DNA of 58,201 nt from Deltaproteobacteria bacterium (GCA_031265205.1 JAISCZ010000151.1:1-58201); one strand, 5' to 3'; numbered from the stretch's first letter, positions 43,808 to 53,542 are shown. The notes: generated from the sequence alone by a model not told the origin. Numbers and translations: made by a program.

Positions 43808-44548
43808 GGATTTTGACCCTTTCCGCCCCCAAGGACGCGTAAAATTACGGGTAACATGGTCTCGCCGAAACTTAAAACAAAGAGATTGGCGCCGATGGCC
43901 TTTCCACGACGCCCCAGGATCGCGAGGCGTCAGGCCCCAGAGCCGCGCGGCTCAAATCCCAAGGCGCGCCAAAGCTCCGAGGATCCTAAAAAGCCAAGAT
44001 CTCAAAAGTTTGGGCGCCGGGCTCGTCTATTCCATAAGAAAGAACACGCTCAAGATTTAGAGGGAATCCCTGAAGGCAATCGCCGCTCCTGGGGCCTCTA
44101 GCGCCATCCATCGCGTTCCCGCCAAAACGGGAACGGTTTAAATTTTAGCGAATTAAAAAATTTTTTCAAGTCACAATATTTTTAACGCTAGTAAGCCACC
44201 GATTCCATTTCGAGTATTAACTATTAGTATAATTATAAATAATCGCGCGCGTATTATAATCTTTGTCGCCGCGCCATAACGATTCCCGCCCGCGGAAAGT
44301 AAGATCCAGACCCCGCCCACGCCCCATCAACCACTCCCGCCTTAAGCGCTCCGCCTCCTCGCGATGGCCCAAACGAGCGCGATTGGGCGAATTTTAAAAA
44401 ACCGGCCGCCAAACGCGCGCGCCGTTCCTTCGCGTTCCCGCGCTCTCGCGCTTGGAGCGCGTTATCAAAATTTTGGCCAAGCGCCGCCGTCCCCTGGCTT
44501 GGGGCGCGGGCTAAGGCGCCAAACGCGCGGGCCGGGGCGGGGGATCTT
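43808..44548. other. Intergenic stretch, no recognisable gene
   Basis: GC-rich with an AT-rich patch at 44140-44260. A small hairpin, CGTTCCCG/CGGGAACG, lies at 44114-44135. Open frames here (43856-44101, 44364-44750) resemble no family, and the second lies partly antisense to the DUF721 gene. Confidence 0.45.
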
Positions 44549-45016
44549 TCAGTCGTCTCGCTCGTCCCACGCGGCGCCGGCGTCTAAATCCGGTTCCTCG
44601 GCGAGGGAGTCGCTCATTTTTTTGATTTCCGGGTGGACGGGCAGTTCCGGGGACGGGGAATCGAGGGGCAGCACGCGAAAATGGATGTCCTCGATGAGAT
44701 TTTCCCCCATCTCAATATTTAAGGCGCGTATCCATTCCGCGCGCTTGTAGCGGAGGCGCTCCAGCCAAGCCGGGGAATCCACTTTGACGTAGAGGGTTCC
44801 CAGCTGATAGCCGTAGACGCGGCAGCGCTCGGCGGCTTTGGCGTCCAGGATCCTGGAAAAAACGTCAATAAGCCGCTTTTCCCGGTCAAGATAATACAAA
44901 GCGCCGTGGGTCAGCGATCTTTCCAAGAGGCTTCCCAAAGACGGGGGAAGGGTTAAATAGCGCCTCTCTTGGGGAGTGAGCGCCGCTTTTTGGACTTTGT
45001 AAAATTTTTTCGGCAT
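44549..45016 (-). CDS. DUF721/DciA-family protein
   Basis: 155 residues. The core (VYGYQLGTLYVKVDSPAWLE, about 68-87, then RLRYKRAEWIRALN) is that of the DUF721 family. DciA, its best-known member, helps load the replicative helicase DnaB in bacteria that lack DnaC. The N-terminal part is basic and the last 40 residues are acidic (ELPVHPEIKKM to DERDD). It follows the ABC exporter genes by 20 bases and is probably the last gene of that operon. The ribosome binding site is poor. Confidence 0.8.
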   Translation of the reverse strand: MPKKFYKVQKAALTPQERRYLTLPPSLGSLLERSLTHGALYYLDREKRLIDVFSRILDAKAAERCRVYGYQLGTLYVKVDSPAWLERLRYKRAEWIRALNIEMGENLIEDIHFRVLPLDSPSPELPVHPEIKKMSDSLAEEPDLDAGAAWDERDD

Positions 45017-45036
45017 AAAAAGGGGGGCCGCGAGGG

Positions 45037-47199
45037 TTAAAGGGAGGCGAGGGCCTCTTCCAAAGAGCCTTTCTGGGCGAGCCCCTGGAGGAGGGCCAGT
45101 CGATAGTACGCGCCCTTGAGGCCGATAAGCTCGGCGTGAGCGCCTTCCTCCACGATCCGGCCTTTTTTGAGAACCAGGATGCGGTTGGCCATTTTGATGG
45201 TGGAAAGCCGATGGGCGATGATAATCGAGGTGCGGCCCTCAAAGATGGTGTTCATGGCCCGGGAAATCAAAAGTTCGCTTTCCGAGTCCACGAAGGCCGT
45301 CGCCTCGTCCAAAATAACAAATTCCGGGGCCTCAATCAAAGCCCGGGCGCAGGCCAAAAGCTGCCTTTCGCCCGCCGAGAGGCTCTTGCCCTCGCTGCCG
45401 AGTTTTTCCCGGTATTGGAGGGGCAACCGCTCGATAAAGACCGAGGCCCCCACGGTTTCGGCGGCGCGGCGCGCCTCCTCGTCGCTAATGTCTTGGCGGC
45501 CCAATTTCAGGTTGTCCATGACCGTCCCCGAATAGAGATAGACGTCCTGGGTGACCAAGGCCACCCGGTGGCGGTGTTTCTCCAAATTGAGGCGCTTCAG
45601 GGGCCGGGAGTCAAAGATAATTTCCCCTTGGGTGGGGTCGTAGAAACGCAAAAGGAGGCTGATAAGGCTGCTCTTGCCGCTGCCCGTTTCCCCCACCAGG
45701 GCCACGGTCTCCCCGCGCTGGATCTTAAAGCTCACGTCCGCCAAGACGAGGGGCTTGTCCTCGCCGTAGCGGAAACTGACGCCCTTGAATTCTATTTCCC
45801 CCCCGGGGCTGACCGGGTCCAAGACGGGGGCCTGGGGCTCCACTCGCTCGTTTTCGTCCAAGAGGGCGTTTAGGCGCTCCAGGGAGGCGAAGGCCGACTG
45901 GAAGGTGTTGACCTTTTCCGCGAGATCTTTGATGGGGTTAAAAAAGCGGTTGCTATAGCCCACGAAGGCGGCTAAAACCCCCAAGCTCACGGCGTTCTCC
46001 AAGACCAAAAGCCCCCCGAACCAGAGAATGAGGGCGAGCGCCAAAGTCGCGACGAAATCGACTAGGGGCAGAAAAATGGCCAGGGAATGGAGCTGCCGCC
46101 GACCCACCAGGTAATTTTCGTGGTTCAGCTTCCCGAAGGCCTGGGCGGAATTTTTCTCGCCCCTAAAGGCTTTGATAATGGCGATCCCCGCCCGGGTCTC
46201 GCTGAAATACTGATTGATGGCCGAGATCTTCCCCCGCAGCTCTCTTTGCTGGCGCCGGGCCAGGGCGCTGAAATAGAGGGAAATGACGACGACGATGGGA
46301 GTTAGGATCAGCGCGATGAGGGCCAGTCGGGGGGAGAGGAGAAACATCACGGCGATGACGCCCAACAGGCTCAAAAGGTCGCTGAAAAAGGAGGCGGCCG
46401 TGGATTTGACGAGGGTGTTGATGTTGTTCACGTCCGAGGTGAGCCGGGAGGTCAGGCGCCCGGCCTCCTGCCGGTCGAAAAAGGCCTGGGAGAGCCCGAA
46501 GAGGTGCGCGAGGATTTTTTCCCGCAAATTGTGCCCCAGCCTTTGGGAGGCGATTTCCAGAATGACCCTTTGCCCCAGCTCGAAAAAATACCCCAAAACC
46601 ATGAGGGCCCCGAAGAGGATGGCGAGAATTTTAAGGCCCCTTAAATCGGCGCTCCGTAAAACGAGGCCCCAGGAGTCGGGGACGAAAGGCAGATCCCTTT
46701 CGCTGACGCTGATAAGGTTGGGGTAAAGATTAACCCGCCCGGGGCTCGCCAGGGCCATCTGGGCCCCGGCCTCGTAATCGAAGTCCCCTTCCGGGTCAAA
46801 CTCCCTAAAGTAATAGCGGTCGACCGAAAGAACGCCTTTTTCGACCATAAGCCGCTCTTCTTTGGGATCGAGGCGCGCGGCGACGTTCGCGGGGAGATAG
46901 TAAAGCCCTGCGCGCCCGCTGGGGAGAATATCCTGGGGCCGCGCCTCGCCTTGGAAGAATTCGGCGAGGGCCGCGGGATCGTTTACGGTCACGGTTCGCC
47001 CCAAGGGCAAGATGTAGCCGTCAATGGCGACTTTGGTGAGATAGGGCAGGGCCATGCTCACGAGCGAGGCCGCGACGATCATCAGCGCGCCCAAGAATAG
47101 AGTCAGGCGAAAGGGCTTGGTGATGGGCCACAGATTCCAAAGAAGCCGCCAGTCGGAGCGTCGGATGGGGCGGTAATCCTCATTTTGGTCCTGATTCAC
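45037..47199 (-). CDS. ABC exporter half with a large extracytoplasmic insert
   Basis: 720 residues: an ABC exporter membrane domain fused to an ATPase domain. Walker A is GETGSGKSS, the signature is LSAGERQLL and the Walker B end is FVILDEATAFVD, all canonical. Six membrane helices are seen. Between helix 1 (LTLFLGALMIVAASLVSMAL) and helix 2 (LAILFGALMVLGYFFEL) lie about 130 residues, instead of the usual short loop, so an extracytoplasmic domain is inserted (it includes YYFREFDPEGDFDYEAG). This explains the length over the usual 590. Its GTG start overlaps the partner gene by 4 bases, so the two form a heterodimer, of the MdlA/MdlB type. The cargo is unknown. Confidence 0.9.
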   Translation of the reverse strand: MNQDQNEDYRPIRRSDWRLLWNLWPITKPFRLTLFLGALMIVAASLVSMALPYLTKVAIDGYILPLGRTVTVNDPAALAEFFQGEARPQDILPSGRAGLYYLPANVAARLDPKEERLMVEKGVLSVDRYYFREFDPEGDFDYEAGAQMALASPGRVNLYPNLISVSERDLPFVPDSWGLVLRSADLRGLKILAILFGALMVLGYFFELGQRVILEIASQRLGHNLREKILAHLFGLSQAFFDRQEAGRLTSRLTSDVNNINTLVKSTAASFFSDLLSLLGVIAVMFLLSPRLALIALILTPIVVVISLYFSALARRQQRELRGKISAINQYFSETRAGIAIIKAFRGEKNSAQAFGKLNHENYLVGRRQLHSLAIFLPLVDFVATLALALILWFGGLLVLENAVSLGVLAAFVGYSNRFFNPIKDLAEKVNTFQSAFASLERLNALLDENERVEPQAPVLDPVSPGGEIEFKGVSFRYGEDKPLVLADVSFKIQRGETVALVGETGSGKSSLISLLLRFYDPTQGEIIFDSRPLKRLNLEKHRHRVALVTQDVYLYSGTVMDNLKLGRQDISDEEARRAAETVGASVFIERLPLQYREKLGSEGKSLSAGERQLLACARALIEAPEFVILDEATAFVDSESELLISRAMNTIFEGRTSIIIAHRLSTIKMANRILVLKKGRIVEEGAHAELIGLKGAYYRLALLQGLAQKGSLEEALASL

Positions 47200-48989
47200 G
47201 CTTTTTCCCCCGCGCCGAAAATGGACTTTCTTTTTTCCGCGCCCCTTTCCCCCAAAAAGGCGATTTCGGCGATCCTCTTAAAGTAGCCTTCCTGGCGCGC
47301 GAGTTCCGCGAAGGTCCCCTGGGCCGTCAGGCGCCCTTCCTCCAAGACGAAAAAGATTTGGGCCTTGGCGAGGCTCGTGAGCCTGTGGCTGATGATTAAG
47401 GCGCCTCTGCCGGCGCGCTCGCGGGCGATATTGTTTAAAATTTCCTCTTCGACTTGGGCGTCCACCGCGGAGAGGGTGTCGTCAAGTATAAGATAGGGCG
47501 GATCGATTAAAAGAGCCCGGGCCAAAGCTAGACGCTGTTTTTGGCCACCCGAGAGGGTCAGGCCCTTTTCCCCCACCCGGGTATGGAGCCCGTCGGGAAA
47601 AACGTCCCGGTCCATTTTGAGGGCCGCGAGGGCGAGGACCCGGAGCGCCTCCTCCTCCGTGGCCCCGGGAGCGCCGAAACGGACGTTTTCCAAGATAGTC
47701 CCGGAAAAAACGTAGCCGTCCTGGGGCACGTACCCGAAAAAGGATCTGACGGCCTCCAAAGAGTATTCCCGCGAGTCGACGCCGTTGAGCCTCACGCTCC
47801 CCGCGGCCGGCTCGTAGAGGGCCGGGAGAAGCGCCGCCAGGGTGCTCTTCCCGCTCCCCGTGGGGCCCGTCAGGGCCGTGACGGCCCCGGGGCAAAGCTC
47901 CAGCGTGACGTCCCTCAGGGCCGGAATAACGCGTCCGGGATAGATAAAATCGACGTTTTGAAGCGAGACGCGCAAGGGTCCCCCGGGGCTGGAAGCGGCG
48001 CGCGCGGGGCCGCCGCTTAAGGGGCGCGGGGAGCTTTCCCGCGCGCTTAAGACCCGCGCCAGGCGCGCGAGGGAGGCCAAACCCTGCTGGAGTAGGCCGA
48101 TGGTGAGCCCCATGGCCATGAGAGGCCAGGCCAGAAGGCCCAGGTAGCTGATAAAGGCCACGAAATCGCCCGGGCTGATTTCCCCGGCGATGACCGCCCG
48201 GCCCCCGAAAAAAAGGGTGAGGGCGATGGCGAGATTGGTGAGCAGATTCAAAAGGGGAAAGAAGAGCCCCATCACCCAGGAAAGATGGACGTTCTTTTTG
48301 ACGTAATTGAGGGAGCGGCCCCGCACTTCGCCCCGGGCCAGCTCTTCCAGGGCCATGGCCCGGATGACCTTGAAGCCCGAGACGTGCTCGCGCGTGACTT
48401 CCGTGAGTTCCGCGAAATAGTTCTGGGCGTCGAGCACCCGCTGAAAAATCCGGCGACCGAAAATAGCCGTCAGGACGCTTATGAGGGGCAGAGGGAGAAA
48501 CGCCCAAAAGCAGAGGGAGACGTTGATGGAGAGCATAAAAAGAACGGCCGCGACTCCCAAAACGATCGCGTCCATCAGGCTCACCAGCCCAAAGCCCACC
48601 GCGACGCGCACGGACTCGATATCGTTGGTGGCCAGGGCCATCAGGTCCCCGGAAGAATTGACGTTGTGCCAGCTCAGGGAAAGGGAGACGAAATGGGAAT
48701 GGAGCCTAAAGCGCAAGTCCTTTTCCAGCTTCCGGGAAAAGCCGTAAATCAGGGTCCGCCAGGCGTAGCGCAAAAGCGCGACCATGAGGGCGACGCCTAA
48801 AATGATGGCGATAAATTTTAAGATCAGCCCCTTGGAGGGCGCCGCCTCGGAAAGGGCGTCGATAATTCTCCCCACGAGACGGGGGATATACATTTGCCCT
48901 AAGTCGCAGACGCTCAGGCAGCAGAAGCCGACGGCGATGGCGAAAACGCTTCGCCGGAAATAAGGCGCTATCAGATTGAGATTCTTCAT
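47196..48989 (-). CDS. ABC exporter half, partner of the downstream gene
   Basis: 597 residues with six N-terminal membrane helices and an ATPase domain: Walker A GPTGSGKST, signature LSGGQKQR, Walker B LILDDTLSAVD. The Walker B aspartate is followed by Asp (DD) where the catalytic Glu normally stands. One degenerate site of this kind is common in heterodimeric exporters (TM287/288, LmrCD), where the partner keeps the active Glu; the downstream gene does (LDEAT). It begins 10 bases after the hydrolase fusion gene, within a minus-strand operon. Confidence 0.9.
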   Translation of the reverse strand: MKNLNLIAPYFRRSVFAIAVGFCCLSVCDLGQMYIPRLVGRIIDALSEAAPSKGLILKFIAIILGVALMVALLRYAWRTLIYGFSRKLEKDLRFRLHSHFVSLSLSWHNVNSSGDLMALATNDIESVRVAVGFGLVSLMDAIVLGVAAVLFMLSINVSLCFWAFLPLPLISVLTAIFGRRIFQRVLDAQNYFAELTEVTREHVSGFKVIRAMALEELARGEVRGRSLNYVKKNVHLSWVMGLFFPLLNLLTNLAIALTLFFGGRAVIAGEISPGDFVAFISYLGLLAWPLMAMGLTIGLLQQGLASLARLARVLSARESSPRPLSGGPARAASSPGGPLRVSLQNVDFIYPGRVIPALRDVTLELCPGAVTALTGPTGSGKSTLAALLPALYEPAAGSVRLNGVDSREYSLEAVRSFFGYVPQDGYVFSGTILENVRFGAPGATEEEALRVLALAALKMDRDVFPDGLHTRVGEKGLTLSGGQKQRLALARALLIDPPYLILDDTLSAVDAQVEEEILNNIARERAGRGALIISHRLTSLAKAQIFFVLEEGRLTAQGTFAELARQEGYFKRIAEIAFLGERGAEKRKSIFGAGEKA

Positions 48990-48999
48990 CCGCTTCAGG

Positions 49000-51102
49000 C
49001 TAGAGCGCGGCGGCGAGATCGGCCAGGCGCCGGGGCGCGGCGTCCCGCCAGAGGTCCCAGGAATGGTTCCCGCGCGCCTCCTCGTACTGATGCTCCAAGC
49101 CCAGGTCGGCGAGGAGGCGGTGGTACTGGCGGTTCTCGCCTAAGGCCAATTCGTCGCTTTTGCCGACGGTTAAAAAGACGGAACTCTCCCTTAAGGCCTC
49201 CGGGTTGAGGCGGGTAAGGTAATAGGCCCCGTTCTGGCGCCAGTGCCGCCCGTTCTGGGCCTCGGCGGGCCCCAAAACTTCTTCCAGGCGGAGGCCCCCG
49301 TCCAGCGCGGAGCCCTCCCGGTGGAGCTCCAAGTCCGTCACGCCGCCGATGGAACCCACGGCCCGAAAGAGCCCGGGGTTTTTCAGGGCCAAAGTCAGCG
49401 CGCCGTGTCCCCCCATGGAAACGCCCATGATCCCCACGCGCGCGGGATCTATCTGGAAGCGTCGAAGCAAGTCCGGCAAAAGCTCTTGGGTGAGGTAAAG
49501 CTCTTGACGCGAGTTCTTCTTAAAGGGGCTGTCCAGATACCAACCGAAGGGCTCCCCGTCGGGCATCACTAAATTGACGTTCAGCGCCTGGGCTAAATCC
49601 AAAAGCGAGCGGCCTAGGCGGTCCTTCCAGACGTTCTGGTCTTCCTGGACCCCGTGCAGCAAAAAAACCGTGGGCCGGGGAATCTCGGAGCCCGGGAGAT
49701 AGATCAGGTAACTCGTCTGTTTGGAGCGGGCCTTGGAAGGCAAATTGACCTCCACCAGGGTGGCGGGGGAGGCCGGGCCGTTTTGGGGATAGGGCGCGGG
49801 CGGGTCGAGACTCAAGGTAAAGGGAGGCTCCTGGGGGGCCGTCGCCGGAAGGGTCCCCTCCGTCGCCGCGACCGCGACGGGGGGGAGGCTCGGGGCGACC
49901 GCGACCTCGGAGAGCGTCGCCGGGGTCGGGGGGCTTTTGAAGCGGGGCGCCTCCAGCAAGGGGGTTTGGGCGACGAGACCCCAGTCCCGGGCCGTTTCCA
50001 AAAAGGACTGGACTAAAATTTTGCCCCCGAGTTCCGTCAGGTGGATGGAATCTTTGGCGCGGATGCGCTCGTGGGTGCCGTCGGGCATGGTGAGGTAGGC
50101 GGTAAAATCCCCGTTTTCGTCGGTCAGGGCGTCGGAGGAATCGAAAAAGCGGCAGTGGAGGTTTTCCGCGCAGGTCTTGGCGACCACCTCGTTTAGGTTT
50201 TGGATATTCACGTTGTAGGTGGGTTTCCCCATGATGGGCAGCCCCACCCAAAAGACCGTGGCCCCGTGGTTGGAGGCGATATCGAGGAGTTCCTGGACCC
50301 TTAGGGCGTATTCCTCGTTCCAGCCGTCCGTGGCGACGTTGTGGCGCTTGCGGTCCGTCGTCACGATGTCCTGGGTGTCGTTGGCCCCCAGGGAAATGAC
50401 GATCAAGTCCGGTTTTTCCGACTCCACCTGGTCCCCAAAATAGATGGGCCAGTTAAAATAGTCGGGCCGAGAAAGGCCCGTGGCCGAGCGGAAGATTCTC
50501 TTGACCGCGAGACTCTCGTCCACCTTGAGCTCGCGCTCCAAGACCGGCCCGAAGCCCTCCACCATAAACGAGTCGCCGATGATGAGAACGTTGGCGAAGG
50601 CCGGGGGCTGATCTTGGATATTGAAAATAGCGATTTCGGGGTCTTCCGCGCCAGCGGGAGGCGGCGTTCCGTCCGGGGCGGCGGGCGCGTCCGGCGGCGG
50701 GATGGGCCCCGCGCCGTCCCCGGGCGTTTCCGGCGGGGGACTTAAGGAGACCGCGACGCTGGGGATCTCTCCCTTGGGCGCGGTCGTAAGAGCGGGGGCC
50801 GGGCCTTCCGGCGCGCGCGCGGCGGGCGCCCTTTTGGCGCCTACCGCGCCGCGAGGGGTCATGGCTTCCAGTACCCGCGCCTCAAAGTCCTTAAGGCGAG
50901 TCAGCCCGCTCGCGCGGGCGAGGGCTTGGAGATCGGCGGCCAAATTTAAAGTCGCCAAAAAGGGATAGCTATCCCCGGCGCGCCCCAGGTCCTCCAGCCA
51001 AGAGGCGACGCGATCGGCCTCGTGGACTAAAACCAAAAGAAAGGCCAAGGCGTAGACGCGGACGATCTTCCAGGGAGTAAGCCCTTTGCGTTTAAATCTC
51101 AC
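49000..51102 (-). CDS. SGNH hydrolase fused to an alpha/beta-hydrolase esterase
   Basis: 700 residues. A single membrane anchor (about 13-27) is followed by a Pro/Ala-rich linker. Residues about 170-375 are a DUF459-type SGNH hydrolase: GDS (176-178), GAND (239-242) and DSIH (351-354) supply Ser, Asn, Asp and His. A second Pro-rich linker leads to an esterase D-like alpha/beta hydrolase at about 450-700: HGVQED, the nucleophile elbow GVSMGG (Ser562), Asp650 in GKSDE and His680 in GNHSW. Both catalytic sets look complete. It should face the periplasm and remove or transfer acyl groups on envelope polymers. The start is GTG, with AGGAG 8 bases upstream. Neighbours are frr and the ABC exporter. 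Confidence 0.85.
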   Translation of the reverse strand: MRFKRKGLTPWKIVRVYALAFLLVLVHEADRVASWLEDLGRAGDSYPFLATLNLAADLQALARASGLTRLKDFEARVLEAMTPRGAVGAKRAPAARAPEGPAPALTTAPKGEIPSVAVSLSPPPETPGDGAGPIPPPDAPAAPDGTPPPAGAEDPEIAIFNIQDQPPAFANVLIIGDSFMVEGFGPVLERELKVDESLAVKRIFRSATGLSRPDYFNWPIYFGDQVESEKPDLIVISLGANDTQDIVTTDRKRHNVATDGWNEEYALRVQELLDIASNHGATVFWVGLPIMGKPTYNVNIQNLNEVVAKTCAENLHCRFFDSSDALTDENGDFTAYLTMPDGTHERIRAKDSIHLTELGGKILVQSFLETARDWGLVAQTPLLEAPRFKSPPTPATLSEVAVAPSLPPVAVAATEGTLPATAPQEPPFTLSLDPPAPYPQNGPASPATLVEVNLPSKARSKQTSYLIYLPGSEIPRPTVFLLHGVQEDQNVWKDRLGRSLLDLAQALNVNLVMPDGEPFGWYLDSPFKKNSRQELYLTQELLPDLLRRFQIDPARVGIMGVSMGGHGALTLALKNPGLFRAVGSIGGVTDLELHREGSALDGGLRLEEVLGPAEAQNGRHWRQNGAYYLTRLNPEALRESSVFLTVGKSDELALGENRQYHRLLADLGLEHQYEEARGNHSWDLWRDAAPRRLADLAAAL

Positions 51103-51227
51103 GGAAGGTCTCCTCTGGGGCGTTATCCCTCGCGGGCGCGGGGAAAATTATCCAAGGGGCGGGCGCGGCCCAAAGGGCGGGAAGACGCGCGCCGCGGCGC
51201 GCGAGCGGCGGCTTGAAGCGCCGCGCG

Positions 51228-51785
51228 TTAAAACTCCATGATCTCCTTCTCTTTAGCCGCGGCGACGGCGTCGACTTTGGCGACATACCCGTTGGTGACT
51301 TTCTGCACCTGTTCCTCGCCTTTTTTCTGCTCGTCCTCGCCGATGTCCTTGGAGGCCTTAAGCTCCTTTAAAAGATCGTTGGCCTCGCGCCGGAGGTTGC
51401 GCAGGGAAATCTTGGCCTCTTCCGCGATCTTGCTTACGAGCTTGGAGAGTTCTTTCCGCCGCTCTTTGCTTAAAACGGGAATGTTGACGCGGATGACCTT
51501 GCCGTCGTTTTGGGGGGTCAGGCCCAGGTCGGACTTGAGGATCACCTTTTCGATCTCCCCCAAGGCCGCTAAATCCCAGGGCTGAATCAAAAGAGTCCGC
51601 GGCTCGGGGACCGAGATGGAAGCCATTTGGTTCAAGGGGGTGGCCGTCCCGTAATAGTTGGCGGCGAGCCCGTCCAAAATGGCCGGAGTGGCTCTCCCGG
51701 TGCGGATTTTGAGGAGATCCTTTTCCAAAGAATGGATTGTTTTGTCCATGCGGGTTTTGAGATCGCTATAAATGTCGTCCAGCAT
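51228..51785 (-). CDS. frr: Ribosome recycling factor
   Basis: 185 residues, the standard length for RRF, which splits post-termination ribosomes with EF-G. Seen: LRKI-type LLKIRTGRATPAILDGL, YYGTATPLNQMASISVPEPRTLLIQPWD, NDGKVIRVNIPVLSKERRKEL and the C-terminal helix. GGAG lies 14 bases before the ATG. It is last in the conserved rpsB-tsf-pyrH-frr order. Confidence 0.97.
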   Translation of the reverse strand: MLDDIYSDLKTRMDKTIHSLEKDLLKIRTGRATPAILDGLAANYYGTATPLNQMASISVPEPRTLLIQPWDLAALGEIEKVILKSDLGLTPQNDGKVIRVNIPVLSKERRKELSKLVSKIAEEAKISLRNLRREANDLLKELKASKDIGEDEQKKGEEQVQKVTNGYVAKVDAVAAAKEKEIMEF

Positions 51786-51831
51786 AGGGATTATGGGCTC
51801 CAGTCCGAAGAAAACGGCGTGGGATGGCGAG

Positions 51832-52629
51832 CTAGATGGGGGTAACCGTGGTCCCCAGGGCCTCGCCCCGGACGACCTTTAAAATGTTGCCGTAAACTTT
51901 AAGGTTAAAGACCACCGTGGGGATCCCGTGGGCCTGGGCCAGGGACATGGCGGCCTGATCCATGACCCCCAAGCCGCGGGCGATGGCCTCGGCGTAGGAG
52001 ATGGTCGGGAAAAGGCGCGCTCCGGCGTCGAGCGCCGGGTCGCGGTCGTAGACCCCGTCGACTTTAGTGGCCTTCAAAATAGCCTCGGCGCGCATTTCGC
52101 CGGCCCGCAGCGCGGCCGCGGTGTCCGTGGTGAAAAAGGGAGAGCCCGTTCCGCCCGCGAAAATTATGACGCGGCCTTTCTCCAGGTGCCGCAGGGCCGC
52201 GAGGCGATTGTGCGTCTCGCAGAGGGGCGGCGCGGGGAAGGCGCATAAGACGCGGCTCTCGCTCCCCAAACGGCTTAAAGCGTCCTGGATGGCCAGGGCG
52301 TTGATGAGGGTCGCGAGCATGCCCATCTGATCGCCGGTCACCCGGTCGAGGCCTTTGGCGATCAGGAGCTTGCCGCGGAAGATGTTGCCGCCTCCCACGA
52401 CCACGCCCAGGACAATCCCCAACCGCGAAAGCTCGGCTATTTGGGAGGCGACTTCTTGAAGTTGGGCGGCGTCCAGGCCAAAGCCCGCCGCGCCCTGGAG
52501 GACTTCCCCCGAGATCTTCAAAAGAACCCGCCGAAAGCGCCACTCGCCCGGCGCCCCGCCCGTTTCCGGGCGGGGAGACAAAGGCTCTGGGCTTGGGGCT
52601 TGGGGGGGCTTAGGATTTTTCCCCGGCAT
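51832..52629 (-). CDS. pyrH: UMP kinase
   Basis: 265 residues from ATG 52629. The bacterial hexameric UMP kinase is recognised by RRVLLKISGEVLQG, VVVGGGNIFRG, DQMGMLATLINALAIQDAL, AGGTGSPFFTTDTAAALRA and KATKVDGVYDRDP. It phosphorylates UMP with ATP and is GTP-activated in relatives. An extra 29-residue Pro-rich N-terminus precedes the core. The frame is open to a TTG at 52668, but ATG 52629 is more likely; it lies 20 bases inside the end of tsf, so the two are coupled. Confidence 0.95.
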   Translation of the reverse strand: MPGKNPKPPQAPSPEPLSPRPETGGAPGEWRFRRVLLKISGEVLQGAAGFGLDAAQLQEVASQIAELSRLGIVLGVVVGGGNIFRGKLLIAKGLDRVTGDQMGMLATLINALAIQDALSRLGSESRVLCAFPAPPLCETHNRLAALRHLEKGRVIIFAGGTGSPFFTTDTAAALRAGEMRAEAILKATKVDGVYDRDPALDAGARLFPTISYAEAIARGLGVMDQAAMSLAQAHGIPTVVFNLKVYGNILKVVRGEALGTTVTPI

Positions 52630-53542
52630 CTTCGCCAACCAGTTCTTCCGCCAGCTGGAAGCGGACAAACTTTTGGATCGTGACCTTCCCCAGGGAATCC
52701 TTCAGGCTCTGGAGCCATTGGGCGACGGTAAGCTCAGGCTCCCTGATGTATTTCTGCTCGGAAAGGACCACCTGCTCGTAATAGATCTTCTTGAGCTTGC
52801 CCTCGACGATTTTCGGCCACATCGCCTCGGGTTTGCCTTTTTTCCCTTCCTTGGCCAACTCCTCGTTTTCCTGCCGGAGCTGTTCCAGATAGATCTTCTT
52901 TTCGCGCTCCACGTCGGCGGGGTTCAGCTCGCTCGCGTTCACGACCAGGGGGGCGGCGGCGGCGATTTGCATGGCCAGGGCGTGGGCCGCCTCGTCGGCG
53001 GCGGGCCCGGGCTTTTCGACCGTCAGCTGGGCCAAGACCGCGAGCTTGTCGCCCGCGTGGTTATAGGCGTGGACAAAGGAGTCCCCGGAGGCCTCCAGGA
53101 CGGCGACGCGCCGCAGCTCCGATTTTTCGCCAGTCAGCGCCGTGGCGTCGTTCAAAAGATCGGCGAATGGCCGTCCCGCCTCGGGGGAGACCGTCTCCAA
53201 AAGAGCCTGGGCGCTCGCCGGAACGGGAACCGGGCCCGCCAGGTAAAGGGCGACGCTCTGGGCGAGCGCGCGGAAAGAGTCCACTTTGGCCACGAAATCC
53301 GTTTCCGTGTTGAGTTCCACGATGGCGGCCCTTTTTCCGTCCGCGCTCACGCTGGTGGCGATCACGCCTTCCTTGGCCGTCCGACCCGCGCGTTTGCTGA
53401 CCGTGGCCAAGCCATGTTCGCGCAGCCAGTCTTTGGCCTTTTCCATGTCCCCGCCGCACTCGGCGAGGGCCTTTTTGCAATCCATCATTCCGGCGTTGGT
53501 TTTCTCCCGGAGTTCCTTGACCATCTTAGCTGTGATTTCCAT
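52610..53542 (-). CDS. tsf: Elongation factor Ts
   Basis: 310 residues from ATG 53542 (MEITAKMVKELREKTNAGMM), the conserved EF-Ts start. The frame is open further, but the upstream residues are not family-like and would run through the terminator hairpin. The binding core TDFVAKVD (with FRALAQSVAL) follows at about 75. EF-Ts recharges EF-Tu with GTP. The C-terminal portion includes VLSEQKYIREPELTVAQWL. A strong hairpin with a T tract lies upstream, so part of tsf expression depends on read-through from rpsB. Confidence 0.96.
   Translation of the reverse strand: MEITAKMVKELREKTNAGMMDCKKALAECGGDMEKAKDWLREHGLATVSKRAGRTAKEGVIATSVSADGKRAAIVELNTETDFVAKVDSFRALAQSVALYLAGPVPVPASAQALLETVSPEAGRPFADLLNDATALTGEKSELRRVAVLEASGDSFVHAYNHAGDKLAVLAQLTVEKPGPAADEAAHALAMQIAAAAPLVVNASELNPADVEREKKIYLEQLRQENEELAKEGKKGKPEAMWPKIVEGKLKKIYYEQVVLSEQKYIREPELTVAQWLQSLKDSLGKVTIQKFVRFQLAEELVGEDAGEKS

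Noticed and set aside
47482-48507. 341-codon minus-strand frame inside the ABC exporter gene
   Set aside because: Out-of-frame shadow; rich in Gly/Arg/Pro and without any domain.
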